This document shows, piece by piece, positions 36,677 to 52,300 of a stretch of 64,000 bases of DNA (positions within the stretch are counted from its first letter, which is position 1; every line of letters begins with the position of its first letter). The stretch comes from Aristolochia californica (lineage: Eukaryota > Streptophyta > Magnoliopsida > Piperales > Aristolochiaceae). The notes beneath the pieces are model-generated. The model was not told the DNA's origin and did no database searches. It saw only the letters and a list, made by a program, of their open reading frames with translations. The stretch is taken from positions 21,757,237 through 21,821,236 of the forward strand of contig JARWKL010000009.1 of the NCBI GenBank assembly GCA_029961685.1, written 5' to 3'. The position numbers and the translations under genes are program-made.

Positions 36677-39600
36677 CAAACCTTTTATAGAGAATAATAA
36701 TGCTCATTAAATTATCAAGTGAATGTGCGGTGGGATATTTACCGGAGTCAAACAAGCCATTCTTTTGCCCATTTACAAAAAGCAGACCTAACGATCTTGG
36801 ATCATTGTAAAGTGATTTACCATACGAAACGGGCTATATTTTTTTAAGGAATGACTGATGGATTGGGAGTCAACACTCAGTTAAAAATCCCCTGCCTCCC
36901 CCTTACCCCGACGATTGCAAAACCTTATATATAAAAACTAACAAAACGTTTACAAGCCCTAAAAATTACAGACACTTTTTGGAATTATCTCTCTCTACAT
37001 TTGTGCATCATGCATTTCCATTTTAGATGTATACTTTTTTCCTAAATGAAAATTTGAGTTAGATCACAACGAAGTGAAAATTTTAGAGTTTCTGTATGGA
37101 AAAAAATTAAAGCTATATCAAATGTAAGAAAACAAAATTTATTCTCACACCACAAATGCACACAAAATTTTTGTTATCCATGTTTTGGAAATTCCACTAG
37201 TTCAACCCCAATAGTTTGGAATACTATAAGAAAGAGATTTTTCTACAGATGTTTTAAAAAATAGATATGCATACCTGAAACTTGTTAAAGATGCAAATGA
37301 CCTACGGATCCAAACCTTTTAAAGAGAATCAAAAACGTTCATTAAATTCTCAAGTGAACGTTCAGTGGGATATTTACCCGAGCCAAATAAGCCATTATTT
37401 TGCACATTTACAAAAAGTTGACCTAGCAATCATAGATGATTGTAAAGTGATTTATCATGCAACAAACTATATTTTTTTAAGAAATGACTTATAGATTGGA
37501 AGTCAACACTCAGTCAAAAAGCCCACTCCTCCCCCTTTTTCCGACGTTTTAAAAACCTAATATATAAAAACTAAAAAAAGTTTACAATCCCTAAAAATTA
37601 TAGGCACTTTTTGGAATTATCTCTCTCTAAATTTGTGCATTGTGCATTTCATTTTTAGATGTATATTTTTTTCTTAAATCAAAACACTATTTTTCAGTTT
37701 TCCCTTCATCTTGTAAACAAAAAAGATATAAAAAGCAAATAGATTACAACGAAATAAAAATTTTAGATTTTACATATGGAAAAAATATAAAGACATAACA
37801 AATGTAAGTTAAGAAAATTTATTCACACACCACAAATGAACACAAAAGTTTTTTTATCCAAATTTGGGAAATTCCACTAGTTATACCCCAATAGCTTGTA
37901 ATTTTATAAGAAAGATAATTTTCTACACATGTTTCAAAAAATGGATATGCATGCTTCAAGCATGTTAAAGATGTTAATGACCTATAGATCCAAAAATTTT
38001 TAAGAGAATAACAAACGTTCACTAAATTCTCAAGTGAACGTGTGGTGGGATATTTACCCGAGTCAATTAAGCCATTATTTTTGCCCTTTACAAAAAGCTG
38101 ACCTAACGATCAAAGATGATTGTAAAGTGATTTATCATGCGTAACGGGCTATATTTTTGTAAGGAATGACTTATGAATTGATAGTCAACACTCAGTTAAA
38201 AATTCCTTGCCTCCCCCTTTTCTTGATGATTGCAAAACATAATATATAAAAATAATAAAGAGTTCACAATCCCTAAAAATTACAGACACTTTTCTGAATT
38301 ATCTCTCTCTACGTTAGTGCATTGTGCGTTTCTATTTTAGATGTATACTTTTTTCTTAAATCAAAACTTGAGTTTTCACTTTTCCCTTCATTTCGAAAAA
38401 GAAAAAGAGATAAAAGGGAAATAGGTCACAATGAAATGAAAATTTTAGAGTTTATGTATGGAAAAATTTTAAAGCAATAACAAATGCAAGTAAAGAAAAT
38501 TTAATCACACACCACAAATGAACACAAAATTTTTGTTATCCAAGTTTGGGAAATTCCACTAGTTCAACCTCCACAACTTGTAATTTATAAGAAAGAGATT
38601 TTTCTATAGATATTTTAAAAAATGGATATGCATGCTTGAAACATGTTAAAGTTGCAAATGACCTATGGATACCAACCTTTTAAAGAGAATAACAAACGCT
38701 CATTAAATTCTGAATTCAACGTGCGATGGGATATTTACCCGAGTGAAACAAGCCATTATTTTGCCCATTTTCAAAAAGTTGACCTAAAGATCATAGATGA
38801 TTGTAAAGTGATTTATCATGTATAATGGGCTAAATTTTTTGAAGGAAAGTCTTAAGGATTGGGAGTCAACACTTAGATAAAAATCCCTCGCCTCCCCTTT
38901 TTCCCGATGATTGCATAACCTAATATATAAAAACTAATAAGAATTTATAATCCCTTAAAATTATCGATAATTTTTGGAATTCTCTCTCTACATTTGTGCA
39001 ATGTGCATTTCCATTTTAGATTCATACTTTTTTCTGAAATCAGAACTTGGGTTCAAACGTTTCCCTTCATCTAGTAAACAAAAAAGAGATAAATGAAAAA
39101 TAGAACACAACGAAATGAAAATTTTAGAGTTTATGTATGGAAAAAATTTAGAGCAATAACAAATGTAAGTAAAGAAAATTTATTCACACACCACAAATGA
39201 ACACAAAATTTTTGTTATGCATATTTGGGAAATTCCACTAGTTCAACCCCAATAACTTGAAATTTTATAAGAAAGAGATTTTTCTAAACATGTTTTAAAA
39301 AATGTATCTGCATGTTTGAAACATGTTAAAGATGCAAATGAACTATGGATCCAAACCTTTTACAGAGAATAACAAACACTCATTAAATTCTCAGATGAAC
39401 GTGCGGTGGGATTTTTGCCAGAGTCAAACAAGCCATTATTTTGCCCATTTACAAAAAGTTGACCTAACGATCCTAGATGATTCTAAAGTGATTTACCATG
39501 TGTAATGGGTAATATTTTTGTAAGGAATGACTTATGGATTGGGATTCAACACTCAGTTCCAAATCCCCCACCTCCCCCTTTTCCTGATGATTGCAAAAAA

Positions 39601-42600
39601 AAATATATAAAATCTTAAAAGAGTTTACAATCCCTAAAAATTACAGACACTTTTCTTAATTATCTATCTCTACAAATGTGCATTGTGCGTTTCCATTTTA
39701 GATGTATATTTTTTTCTTAAATCAAAACTTGAGTTTTCACTTTTCCATTCATCTCGTAAACAAAAAAGAGATAAAAGGCAAATAGATCACAACAAAATGA
39801 AAATTTTAAAGTTTATGTATGGAAAAATTTTTAAGGAATAACAAATGTAAGTAAAGAAAATTTTTCACACACCAAATATAAACACAAAAGTTTTTTTATC
39901 CAAGTTTGAGAAATTCCACTAGTTCAACCCCAATAGCTCGGAATTTTATACGAAAGTGATTTTTCTACATGTTTCAAAAAATGGATATTCATGCTTCAAA
40001 CATGTTAAAGATGCAAATGACCTATGGATCCAAACCTTTTAAAGAGAATAACAAATGCTCATTAAATTTTCAAGTGAACGTACGGTGGGATTTTTACCCG
40101 AGTCAAACAAGCCATTCTTTTGCCCATTTACAAAAAGCAGACCTAATATTTAAGATCATAGATGATTGTAAAGTGATTTACCATGCGAAACGGGCTATAT
40201 TTTTTTAAGGAATGACTGATGGATTGGAAGTCAATACTCAGTTAGAAATCCCTCGTCTCCCCCTTTTCCCGACGATTGCAAAACCTAATATAAAAAAACT
40301 AACAAAACGTTTACAAGACCAAAAAATTACGGACACTTTTTTGAATTATCTCCTTCTCTACATTTGTGCATCGTGCATTTCCATTTTAGATGTATACTTT
40401 TTTCTTAAATCAAAATTTGAGTTAGATCAAAACGAAATGAAAATTTTAGAGTTAATGTAAGGAAAATATTTAAAGCTATATCAAATGTAAGAAAACAAAA
40501 TTTATTCTCACACCACAAATGCACACAAAATTTTTGTTATCCAAGTTTGGGAAATTCAACTAGTTCAACACCAATAGCTTGGAATTTTATAAGAAAGAAA
40601 TTTTTCTATTCATGTCTTAAAAAATGGATATGCATGCCTGAAACACGTTAAAGAGGCACATATCATATGGTGCCAAACGTTTTAAAACGTTCATTAAATT
40701 CTCAAGTGAACATGCCCTGGGATATTTACCCGAGTCAAACAAGCCATTATTTTGCACATTTACAAAAAGTTGTCCTAACGATCATAGGTGATTGTAAAGT
40801 GTTTTATCATATGCAACAGACTATATTTTTTAAGGAATGACTTATGGATTGGGATTCAACACTCAATGAAAAAGCCCCCTCCTCCCCTTTTTTTCGACGA
40901 TTGAAAAACCTAATATATAAAAACTAAAAACAGTTGACAATCCCTAAAAACTACAGGCACTTTTTGGAATTATCTTTCTCTAAATTTGTGCATTGTGTAT
41001 TTCATTTTTAGATGTATACCTTTTTCTTAAATCAAAACACTATTTTTCACTTTTCCCTTCATCTCGTAAACAAAAAGGATATAAAAGGCAAATAGATCAC
41101 AATGAAATAAAAATTTTAGATTTTACGTATGGAAAAAAATATAAAGAAATAACAAATGTAAGTAAATAAAATTTATTCACACACCACAAATGAACACAAA
41201 AGTTTTTTTACCCAAGTTTGGGAAATTCCACTAGTTCAACCCCAATAGCTTGGAAATTTAAAAGAAAAAGAATTTTCTACACATGTTTCAAAAAATGGAT
41301 ATGCATGCTTCAAACATGTTAAAGATGTGAATGACCTATAGATCCAAAATTTTTATAGAGAATAATTAACGCTCATTATATTTTCAAGTGAACGTACGGT
41401 GGGATATTTACACGAGTCAAACAAGCCATTATTTTGCTATTTACAAAAAGCTGACCTAACGATCATAGATGATTGTACAGTGATTTATCATGCATAAGGG
41501 CTATATTTTTGTGAGGAATGACTTATGGATTGGGAGTCAACTCTCAAATAAAAATCCCCTGCCTCCCCCTTTTCCCGATGATTGCGAAACATAATATGTA
41601 AAAACTAAAAAGAGTTTACAATCCCTAAAAATTAAAGACACTTTTCTGAATTATCTCTCTACATTTATGCATTGTGCATTTTTATTTTAGATGTATACTT
41701 TTTTCTCAAATAGAAACTTGAGTTTTCACATTTCCCTTCATCTCGTAAACAAAAAAGAGATAAAAAGGAAATAGGTCAGGATGAAATGAAAATTTTAGAG
41801 TTTATGTATGGAAAAAATTTAAAGCAATAACAAATGCAAGTAAATAAAATTTATTCACACACCACAAATGAACACAAAAGTTTTGTTATCGAAGTTTGGG
41901 AAATTCCACTTGTTCAACCCCAATAGCTTCGAACTTTATAAGAAAGAGATTTTTCTACACTTGTTTTAAAAAATGGATATGCATGCTTGAAATAGATTAT
42001 AGATGCAAAAGACCTATGGATCCAAACCTTTTATAGAAAATTACAAAAGCTCATTAAATTCTAGTGTGCACGTGTAGTGGGATATATTCCCGAGTCAAAC
42101 AGGCCAATATTTTGCCCATTTACAAAAAACTGACCTAAAAATAATAGATGATTATAAAGTGATTTATCATGCGTAACGGACTATATTTTTGTAAGGAATG
42201 ACTTATATATTGGGAGTCAACACTCAGTTAAAAATCACCCGCCTCCCCTTTTCATTGACGATTGCAAAACCTAATATATAAAAACTAAAAAGAGTTTACC
42301 ATCCCTAAAAATAACAAACACTTTTCTGAATTATCTCTCTCTATATTTGTGCATTGTACGTTTCCATTTTAGATGTATATTTTTTTCCTAAATCAAAACT
42401 TGATTTATCACTTTTCTCTTCATCTCGTAAACAAAAAAGAGATAAAAGGCAAATAGATCAAAACGAAATCAAAATTTTAGAGTTTATGTATGGAAAAAAA
42501 TTAAAGCACTAAAAAATGTAAATAAGTAAAATTAATTCACACACCACAAATGAACACAAAAGTTATGTTATCCAAGTTTGGTAAATTCCACTAGTTCAAC

Positions 42601-43394
42601 CCCAACAACTTTGAATTTTAAAAGAAAGAGATTTTTTTACACATGTTTTAAAAAATGGGTATGCATGCTTGAAACATGTTAAAGACGCAAATTCCTATGG
42701 ATCCAAACCATTTAAAGAGAATAACAAACGCTCATTAAATGCTCAAGAGAACGTGCGGTGGGATATTGACGAGACATTTACCCGTGTCAAACAAGCTATT
42801 TTTTTCCCATTTAAAAAAAGTTGACCTAACGATCATAGATGGTTGTAAGGTGATTTCTCATGTGTAACAGGTAATATTTTTGTCAGGAATGACTTATGGA
42901 TTGGGAGTCAACACTCAGTTAAAATTCCCCCGCCTCCCCCTTTTCCTGACGATTGCAAAACCTAATATATAAAAACTAAAAAGAGTTTACAATCTCAAAA
43001 AATTACTGACACTTTTTGGAGTTATCTCTCTCTACATTTCTTCGCTATGCATTTCCATTTTAGATGCATACTTTTTTCTTAAATAAAAGCTTGAGTTTTC
43101 ACATTTCCCTTCATCTCGTAGTCAAAAAAGAGATGAAAGGCAAATAGATAAAATGAAATGAAAATTTTAGAGTTTGTGTATGCAAAAAATTTAAAGCAAA
43201 AACAAATGTAAGTAAAGAAAATTTATTTAGACACCACAAATCAACCCCAAAGTTTTGTTATCCATGTTTGGGAAATTCCACTAGTTCAACCCCAAAAGCT
43301 TGTAATTTTATAAGAAAGAGATTTTTCTATAGATGTTTTAATAAATGGATATGCATGCTTGAAACATGTTAAAGTTTCAAATGTCCTATGGATC
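36501..43394 (+). repeat. Satellite array with 3.36-kb segment duplication
   Basis: Anchors lie near 36677, 37311, 37991, 38672, 39352, 40031, 40674, 41345, 42023 and 42704. Copies at 36677-38300 and 40031-41700 share odd variants: ACGAAAGTGATTT, GGAATGACTGATGG, a deletion giving TTTGAGTTAGATCA, AAAAAGCCC in the C-rich tract, CAAAACACTATTTTTCA and ATAGATCCAAAA. The offsets are 3354-3363 bp. No gene is seen. Confidence 0.85.
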
Positions 43395-46300
43395 CAAACC
43401 TTATAAAGAGAATAACAAACGCTCATTAAATTCTCAATTGAACGTGCGGTGGGATATTTACCCGAGTCAAACAAGCCAATAATTTGCCCATTTACAAAAA
43501 GCTGACCTAACGATCATAGATGATTGTAAAGTGATTTATCATGTGTAACGGGCTACATTTTTGGAAGGGAAGTCTTATGGATTGGGAGTCAATACTCAGA
43601 TAAAAATCCCTCGCCTCCCCCTTTTCCCAATGATTGCAAAACCTTATATATAAAAACTAAAAAGAGTTTACAATCCCTAAAAATTACTTACACTTTTCTG
43701 AATTATCTCTCTTCCTTTGTGCATTGTGCGTTTCCATTTTAGATGTATACTTTTTTCTTAAATCAAAACTTGAGTTTTCACTTTTCCCTTCATCTCGTAA
43801 ACAAAAAAGAGATAAAAGGCAAATAGATCACAACGAAATGAAGATTTTAGAGTTTATGTACAAAAAAAATTTAAAGCAATAACAAATGTAAGTAAAGAAA
43901 ATTTATTCACCCACCACAAATGAACACAAAAGTTTTTGTATCCAAGTTTTGGAAATTCCACTTGTTCAACAACAATAGCTTGGAATTTTATAAGAAAGAG
44001 ATTTCTCTACACATATTTTAAAAAATGAATATGCATGCTTCAAATTTGTTAACGATGCAAATGACGTATGGATCCAAACATTTTAAAGAGAATAAGAAAC
44101 ACTCATTAAATTCTCTAGTGAAAGTGCAGAGGGATATTTACCTGAGTCAAACAAGCCATTATTTTGCCCATTTTCAAAAAGCAGACCTAACGATCATAGA
44201 TGAATGTAAAGTGGTATCTCATGCGTAACGAGCTATATTTTTGTAATGAATGACTTATGGATTGGGAGTCAACACTTAGTTAAAAATTCCCTGCCTCCCC
44301 CTTTTCCCAATGATTGCAAAACCAAATATATAAAAATTAAAAAGAGTTTACTAACCCTAAAAATTACAAACACTTTTCTGAATTATCTCTCTCTACATTT
44401 GTGCATTGTGCATTTCCATTTTAGATGTATATTTTTTTCCTAAATCAAAACTTCAGTTTTCACATTTACCTTCATCTCATAAAAAAAAAGAGAAAATAGG
44501 CAAATAGATCACAACGAAATAAAAATTTTATAGTTTTTTTATGGAAAAAATTTAAAGCAATAAAAAATGTAAGTAAAGAAAATTTATTCACACACCACGA
44601 ACGAACACAAAATTTTTGTTATCCATGTTTGGGAAATTCCACAAATTCAACCCTAATAATAGCTTGGAATTTTTTAAGGAAAAGATTTTTCTACACTTCT
44701 TTTAAAAAAAAGACTATGCAAGCTTCAAACGTGTTAAATATGCAAATTACCTATGGATCCAAACCTATTAAAGAGAATTACAAACTCTCATTAAATTCTT
44801 AAGTGAACGTGCGGTGGGATATTTACCCAGTGAAACAAGCCATTATTTTCCACATTTACAAAACGCTGACCTAACGATCATAGATTATTGTAAAGTGATT
44901 TATCATGCATAACGGGCTATATTTTTTTTAAGGAATGACTTATGAATTGGGAGTCCAAACTCGATTAAATATCCCTCTCGTCCCCCTTTTCCCGACGATT
45001 GGAAAACTTAATATATAAAAACTAAAAAAATTTTACAATCCCTAAAAATTACAGACACTTTTTGAAAATATCTCTATCAAAATTTTTACATTGTGCATTT
45101 CCATTTTAGATTTTATACTTTTTTATTAAATCAAAACTTGAATTTTCACTTTTCCCTTCATCTCGTAAACAAAAAATGATAAAAGGAAAATAGATCACAA
45201 TGAAATGAAAATTTTAGAGTTTATGTATGGAAAAAATTTATTCAGACACCACAAATGAACACAAAAGTTTTGTTATCCAAGTTTTGGAAATTCCACTTGT
45301 TCAACCCCAACAGCTTGGAAATTTATTAGAAAGAGATTTTTCTACACATGTTTTAAAAAATGGATATGCATGGTTGAAACATGTTAAAGAGGCAAAAGAC
45401 CTATGGATCCAATCCTTTTAAAGAGAATAACAAATGCTTATTAAATTCTCAAGTGAACGTGCGGTGGGACATATAGCCGAGGTAAAAAAGGCAAAAGCCC
45501 ATTTAAAAAAAGCTGACCTAACGACCATAGAAGATTGTAAAGTGATTTATTATGCGTAAAGGGCTATTTTTTTTGTAAGGAATGACTTATGGTTTTGAAG
45601 TCAACACTTAGTTTAAAATCCCCCGCCTCCCCCTTTTCCCGACGATTGTAAAACCTAATATATAAAAACTGAAAAGAGTTTACAATCCCTAAAAATTACA
45701 TACACTTTTTGGAATTATCTCTCCCTAAATTTGTGCATTTTGCTTTTATATTTTAGATGTATAGTTTTTTATTAAATCAAAATTTGACTTTTCCCTTAAT
45801 CTCGTAAACAAAAAACAGATAAAAGGCAATTAGATCACAACGAAATGAAAATTTTATAGTTTATGTATGGAAAAAGTTTAAAACAATAACAAATGTTAGT
45901 AAAGAAAATTTATTCACACACCACAAATGAACACAAAAGTTTTGTTATGCAAGTGTGCAAAATTCTACTTCTTCAACACCAATAGCTTGGAATTTTATAA
46001 GAAAGAGATTTTTTTACACATGTTTTAAAAAATGGATACGCATGCTTTGAACATGTTAAAGATGCAAATGACCTATGGATCCAAACCTTTTAAAGAGAAC
46101 AAGAAACTTTCATTAAATTCTCTAGTGAACGTGCTGTGGGATATTTACCCGAGTCAAACAAGCCATTATTTTACGCATTTACAAAAAGTTGACCGAATGA
46201 TCATAGATGATTGTAAAGTGATTTATTATGCGTAACGGGCCATATTTTGTAAGGAATGACTTATGGATTCAGAGTCATCACTTAGTTAAATATCCGCCAC

Positions 46301-49300
46301 CTCCCCCTTTTCCCGATGATTGCAAAACCAAATATATAATAACTAAAAAGAGTTTACAATCCCAAAAATTATAGACACTTTTTGGAATTATCTCGCACTA
46401 CATTTGTGCAATGTGCGATTCCATTTTAGATGTATACTTTTTTCATCAATCAAAACTTGAGTTTTCACTTTTTCATTCATCTTGTAAACAAAAAAGAGAT
46501 AAAAGGCAAATAGATCACAACGAAATTAAAATTTTAGAGTTTATGTATGGAAAACATTTAAAGCAATAACAAATGTAAGTAAATCCCCCGCCTCCCCCTT
46601 TTCCCGATGATTGCAAAACCTAATGTATAAAAACCAAAACGAGTTTACAAACCCTAAAAATTACAAACACTTTTTCGAATTATCTCTTTCTTCATTTGTC
46701 CATTGTGCGTTTCCATTTTAGATGTATACTATTTTCTTAAATCAAAACTTGAGTTTTCACTTTTCCCTTCATCTCGTAAACAAAAAAGAGATAAAAGGCA
46801 AATAGATCACAACGAAATGAAAATTTTAGAGTTTATGTATAAAAAAAATTTAAAGCAATAAAAATGTAAGTAAAGAAAATTTATTCACACACAAGAATGA
46901 ACACACAAGTTTCGTTATCCAAGTTTGGGAAAATCCACTACTTCAACCCCAATATCTTAGAGTTTTATAAGAAAGAGATTTTTCTACACATGTTTTAAAA
47001 AATGGATAAGCATGCTTCAATTTTCGTAAAGATGCAAATGACTAATGGATCTAAACCTTTTAATGAGAATAAGAAACGCTCATTAAATTCTCTAGTGAAC
47101 ATGCGGTGGGATATTTGCCTGAGTCAAACATGCCATTATTTTGCCCTTTTAGAAAAGGCTGACCTAACGATCATAGATGATTCTAAAGTGATTTATCATG
47201 CGTAATGGGCAATAATTTTGTAAGGAATGACTTATGGATTTAGAGTCATCACTCAGTTAAAAATCCCCCGCCTCCCCCTTTTACCTACGATTGCAAAACC
47301 AAATATATAATAAATAAAAATAGTTTACAATCCCAAAAAAGTAAAGACACTTTTTGGAATTATGTCTCACTACATTTGTGCAATGTGCGATTCCATTTTA
47401 GATGTATACTTTTTTCATAAATTAAAACTTGAGTTTTTAGTTTTCCCTTCATCTCGTAAACAAAAAAGAGATAAAAAGCAAATAGATCACAACGAAATGA
47501 AAATTTTAGAGTTTATGTATGGAAACAATTTAAAGCAATAACAAATGTAAGTAAAGAAAATTTATTCATGCACCACAAATGAACACAAAAGTTTTGTTAT
47601 CTAAGTTTTGGAAATTCCACTTGTTCAACCCCAATAGCTTGGAATTTTATAAGAATGAGATTTTTCTACATATGTTTTAAAAAATGGATATGCATTCTTG
47701 AAACATGATAAAGATGCAAATGACCTATGGATCCAAACCTTTTAAAGAGAATAACAAACGCTCATTAAATTCTCAAGTGAACGTGTGGTGGGATATTTAC
47801 CCGAGTCAAACAAGCAATTATTTTGCCCATTTACAAAAAGCTGACCTAACGATCATAGATGATTGTAAAATGATTTATCATACGTAATGGGCTATTTTTT
47901 TTGTAAGGAATGACTTATGGATTCGGAGTCAACACTCAGTTAAAAATCCCTGCCTTCCCTTTATCCCGACGATTGCAAAAGCTTTTATATAAAAAGTAAA
48001 AGGAATTTACAATCCCTAAAAATTATAGGCACTTTTTGGAATTATCTCTCTCTACATTTGTGCATTGTGCGTTTCCATTTTAGATGTATACTTTTTTTTT
48101 AAATAAAAACTTGATATTTCACTTTTCCCTTCATCTCATATACATAAAAGAGATAAATGGCAAATAGATCACAACAAAATGAAAATTTTAGAGTTTATTT
48201 ATGGAAAAAATTTAAAGCAATTACAAATTTAAGTAAAGAAAATTTATTCACATACCACAAATGAACACAAAAGTTTTGTTATCCAAGTTTGGGAAATTCT
48301 ACTAGTTCAACTCCAAAAGCTTGGAATTTCATAAAAAAAGATATGCATTCTTGAAACATGTTAAAGATGCCAGTGACCTATGGATCCAAACCTTTTAAAG
48401 AGAATAACAAATGCACATTGAATTCTCAAGTGAACGTGCGGTGGCATATTTACCAGAGTCAAATAAGCCATTATTTTGCCCATTTACAAAAAGCTGACCT
48501 AATGGTCATAGACGATTGTAAAGTGATTCATCATGCGTAACGGGCTATATTTTTTTAAGGAATGACTTATGGGTTGGGAGTCAACACTCAGTTAAAAATC
48601 CCCCACCTCCCCATTTTTCCCGACTATTAAAAAAATTAATATAAAAAATAAAAGAGTTTACAATCCCTAAAAATTATAGACACTTTTGTGAATTATCTCT
48701 CTCGATATTTGTGCATTGTGCATTTCCTTTTTAGATGTATACTTTTTTCTGAAACCAAAACTTGAGTTTTCACTTTTTCCTTCATCTCGTAAACAAAAAC
48801 TAAATAAAAGGCAAATAGATCACAATGAAATGAACATTTTAGATTTTATGTATGGAAAAAAATTTAAACAATAACAAAAGTAAAGAAAATTTATTCACAC
48901 AACACAAATGAACACAAAATTTTTGTTATCCAGGTTTGGGAAATTCAACTAGTTCAACCTCTATAGCATGGAATTTTATAAGAAAGAGATTTTTCTACAC
49001 ATGTTTTAAAAAATGGATATGCATGCTTGAAACATATTAAATCTGCAAATGACCTATGGATCCAAAGCCTTTAAAGAGAATAAAAAAACTCATTAAATTC
49101 TCTAGTGAACGTGCTATGGGATATTTACTCGAGTCAAACAAGCTATTATTTTGCCCAATTACAAAAAGTTGACCTAACGATCACATATGATTGTAAAGTG
49201 ATTTATCATACGTAACAGGCCATATTTTTGTCAGGAATAATTGATGGATTGGGAGTGAACACTCAGTTAAAAATACCACACCTCCCCTTTTCCTGATGAT

Positions 49301-52300
49301 GGAAAAATCTGATATATAAAAACTAAAAAGAGTTTACAATCCCTAAAAATTACAGACACCTTTTGGAATTATCTCTCTCTACATTTGTGCATTATGCATT
49401 TCCATTTTAGATGCATACTTTTTCTCAAATCTAAACTTGAGTTTTCACTTTTCCCTTCATCTCGTAAACAAAAAAGAGATAAAAGGCAAATAGATCACAA
49501 CGAAATGAAAATTTTAGAGTTTATGTATGTAAAAAATTTAAAGCAATAACATATGTAAGTAAAGAAAATTTATTCACACACCACAAATGAAAAAAAAAGT
49601 TTTTTTATCCAAGTTTGGGAAATTCCACTAATTCACCTCCAATAGCTTGGAATTTCATAAGAAAGAGATTTTTCTACACATGTTTTTAAAAATGGATATG
49701 CATGCTTCAAAAATGTTCAAGATGCAAATGACCTATGGATCCAAACCTTTCAAAGAGAATAACAAACGCTCATTAAATTCTCATGTGAACGTGCGGTGGG
49801 ATATTTACCTAAGTCAAACAACCCATTATTTTGCCCATTTACAAAAAGCTAACCTAACGATCATAGATTATTATAACATGATTTATCATGCGTAACGGGC
49901 TATATTTTTGTAAGGAATTACTTATGGATTCGGAGTCAACACTCAGTTAAAAATCCCACGCCTCCCCCTTTTCCCGATGATTACAAAACCTAATATATAA
50001 AAACTAAAAAGACTTTATAATCCTTAAAAATTATAGAATTTTTTTGGAATTATCTCTCACTACGTTTGTGCAATGTGTGATTCCATTTTAGATGTAAACT
50101 TTTTTCTTAAATCAAAACTTGTGTTTTCACTTTTCTGTTCATCTTGTAAACAAAAAAGAAATAAAAGGAAAATAGATGACAACGAAATGAAAATTTTAGA
50201 GTTTATGTATGGAAAACATTTAAAGCAATAACAAATGTAAGTAAATAAAATTTATTCACACACAAAAAATCAACTCAAAAGTTTTGTTATCCAAGTTCGG
50301 TAAATTCCACTACTTCAAGCCTAATAGCTTGGAATTTGATAAGAAAGAGATTTTTCTACACATGTTTTAAAAAATGGATATGTATTCTTGAAACTTGTTA
50401 AAGATTCAAATGACCTATGGATCCAAACCTTTTAAAGAGAATAAAAAACACTCTTTAAATTCTTAAGTGAACGTGCGGTGGGATATTTACCCGTGTCAAA
50501 CAAGCCATTATTTTGCCCATTTACAAAAAGCTGACCTAACGATCAAAGATGATTGTAAAGTGATTGATCATGCGTAACGGGCTATTTTTATAAGGAATGT
50601 CTTATGGATTGGGATTCAACACTCAGTTAAAAATTCCCCGCCTCCCCCTTTTCCCGATGATTGCAATACCTAATATATAAAACCTAAATAGACTTTTCAA
50701 ACCTTAAAAATTACAGATACATTTTGGAATTATCTCTCTCTTCATTTGTGCATTGTGCGTTTCCATTTTAGATGTATAATTTTTTCTTCAATCAAAACTT
50801 GTGTTTTCACTTTTCCCTTCATCTCGTAAACAAAAAAGAGATAAAAGGCAAATAGATCTCAACAAAATAACAATTTTAGAGTTGTTGTATAGAAAACATT
50901 TAAAGCAATAACGAATGTAAGTAAAGAAAATTTATTCACGCACCACAAATGAACACTAAAGTTTTGTTATCCAAGTTTGGGAAATTCCACTACTTTAACC
51001 CCAATAGCTTAGAATTTTATAAGAAAGAGATTTTTCTACACATGTTTTAAAGAATGGATATGCACACTTGAAACATGATAAAGATGCAAATGACCTATGG
51101 ATCCAAACCTATTAAAGAGAATAACAAATGCTCATTAAATTCTCAAGTGAACGTGCGGTGGGATATTTACTTGAGTAAAACAAGCAATTATTTTGCCCAC
51201 TTACAAAAAGGTGACCTAACGATCATATATGATTGTAAAGTGATTTATCATGTGTAACGGGCTATATTTTTTTAAGGAAGGACTTATGGATTGGGAGTCA
51301 ACACTTTAGTTAAAATCCCCCACCTTCCCCTTTTCCCCACGATTGCAAAAACTAATATATAAAAACTAAAAAGAGTTTACAATCACTAAAAATTATAGAC
51401 ACTTTTTGGAATTATCTCAATCTACATTTGTGCATTGTGCATTTCCATTTTAGATGTATAATTTTTTCTTAAATCTAGACTTTGAGTTTTCAGTTTTCCC
51501 TTCATCTCGTACAAAAAAAAGATATAAAAGGAAAATAGATCACAACGAAAGGAAACTTTTAGAGTTTATGTGTGGAAAAAATTTAAAACAATAACAAATG
51601 TAAGTAAAAAAAATTTATTAACACACCACAAATGAACAGAAAAGCGTTGTTATCCAAGTTTGAGAAATTCCACTAGTTCAACCCCTATATCTTGAAATTT
51701 TGTAAGAAAGAGATTTTTTTACACTTGTTTTAAAAGATGGATATGCTTGCTTGAAACATGATAAAGAGGCAAATGACCTATGATTCCAAACCTTTTAAAG
51801 AGAATAACAAAAGCTCATTAAATTCTCAAGTGAACTTGCGGTGGGATGTTTACCCTAGACAAACAAGCCATTATTTTACCCATTTCCAAAAAGATGACCT
51901 AACGATCATAGATGATTGTAAAGTGATTTATCATGCATAACGGGCTATATTTTTGTAAGGAATGACTTATCGATTGGGAGTCAACACTCAGTTAAAAATC
52001 CCTCACCCCCCCGTTTCTCGATGATTGAAAAACCTAATATGTAAAAACTAAAAAGTTTTTATAATCTCTAACAATTACAGACATTTTTTGTTATTATCTC
52101 TATCTACATTTGTATATTCTACATTTCCATTTAAGATGTATACTTTTATCTTAAATCTAAACTTGAGTTTTCACTTTTCCCTTCAACTCGTAAACAAAAA
52201 AGAGATAAAAGGAAAAAAAAAACAACAAAATGAAAATTTTAGAGTTTATGTATGGAAAAAATTTGAGGAAATAACAAATGTAAGTAAAGAAAATTTATTC

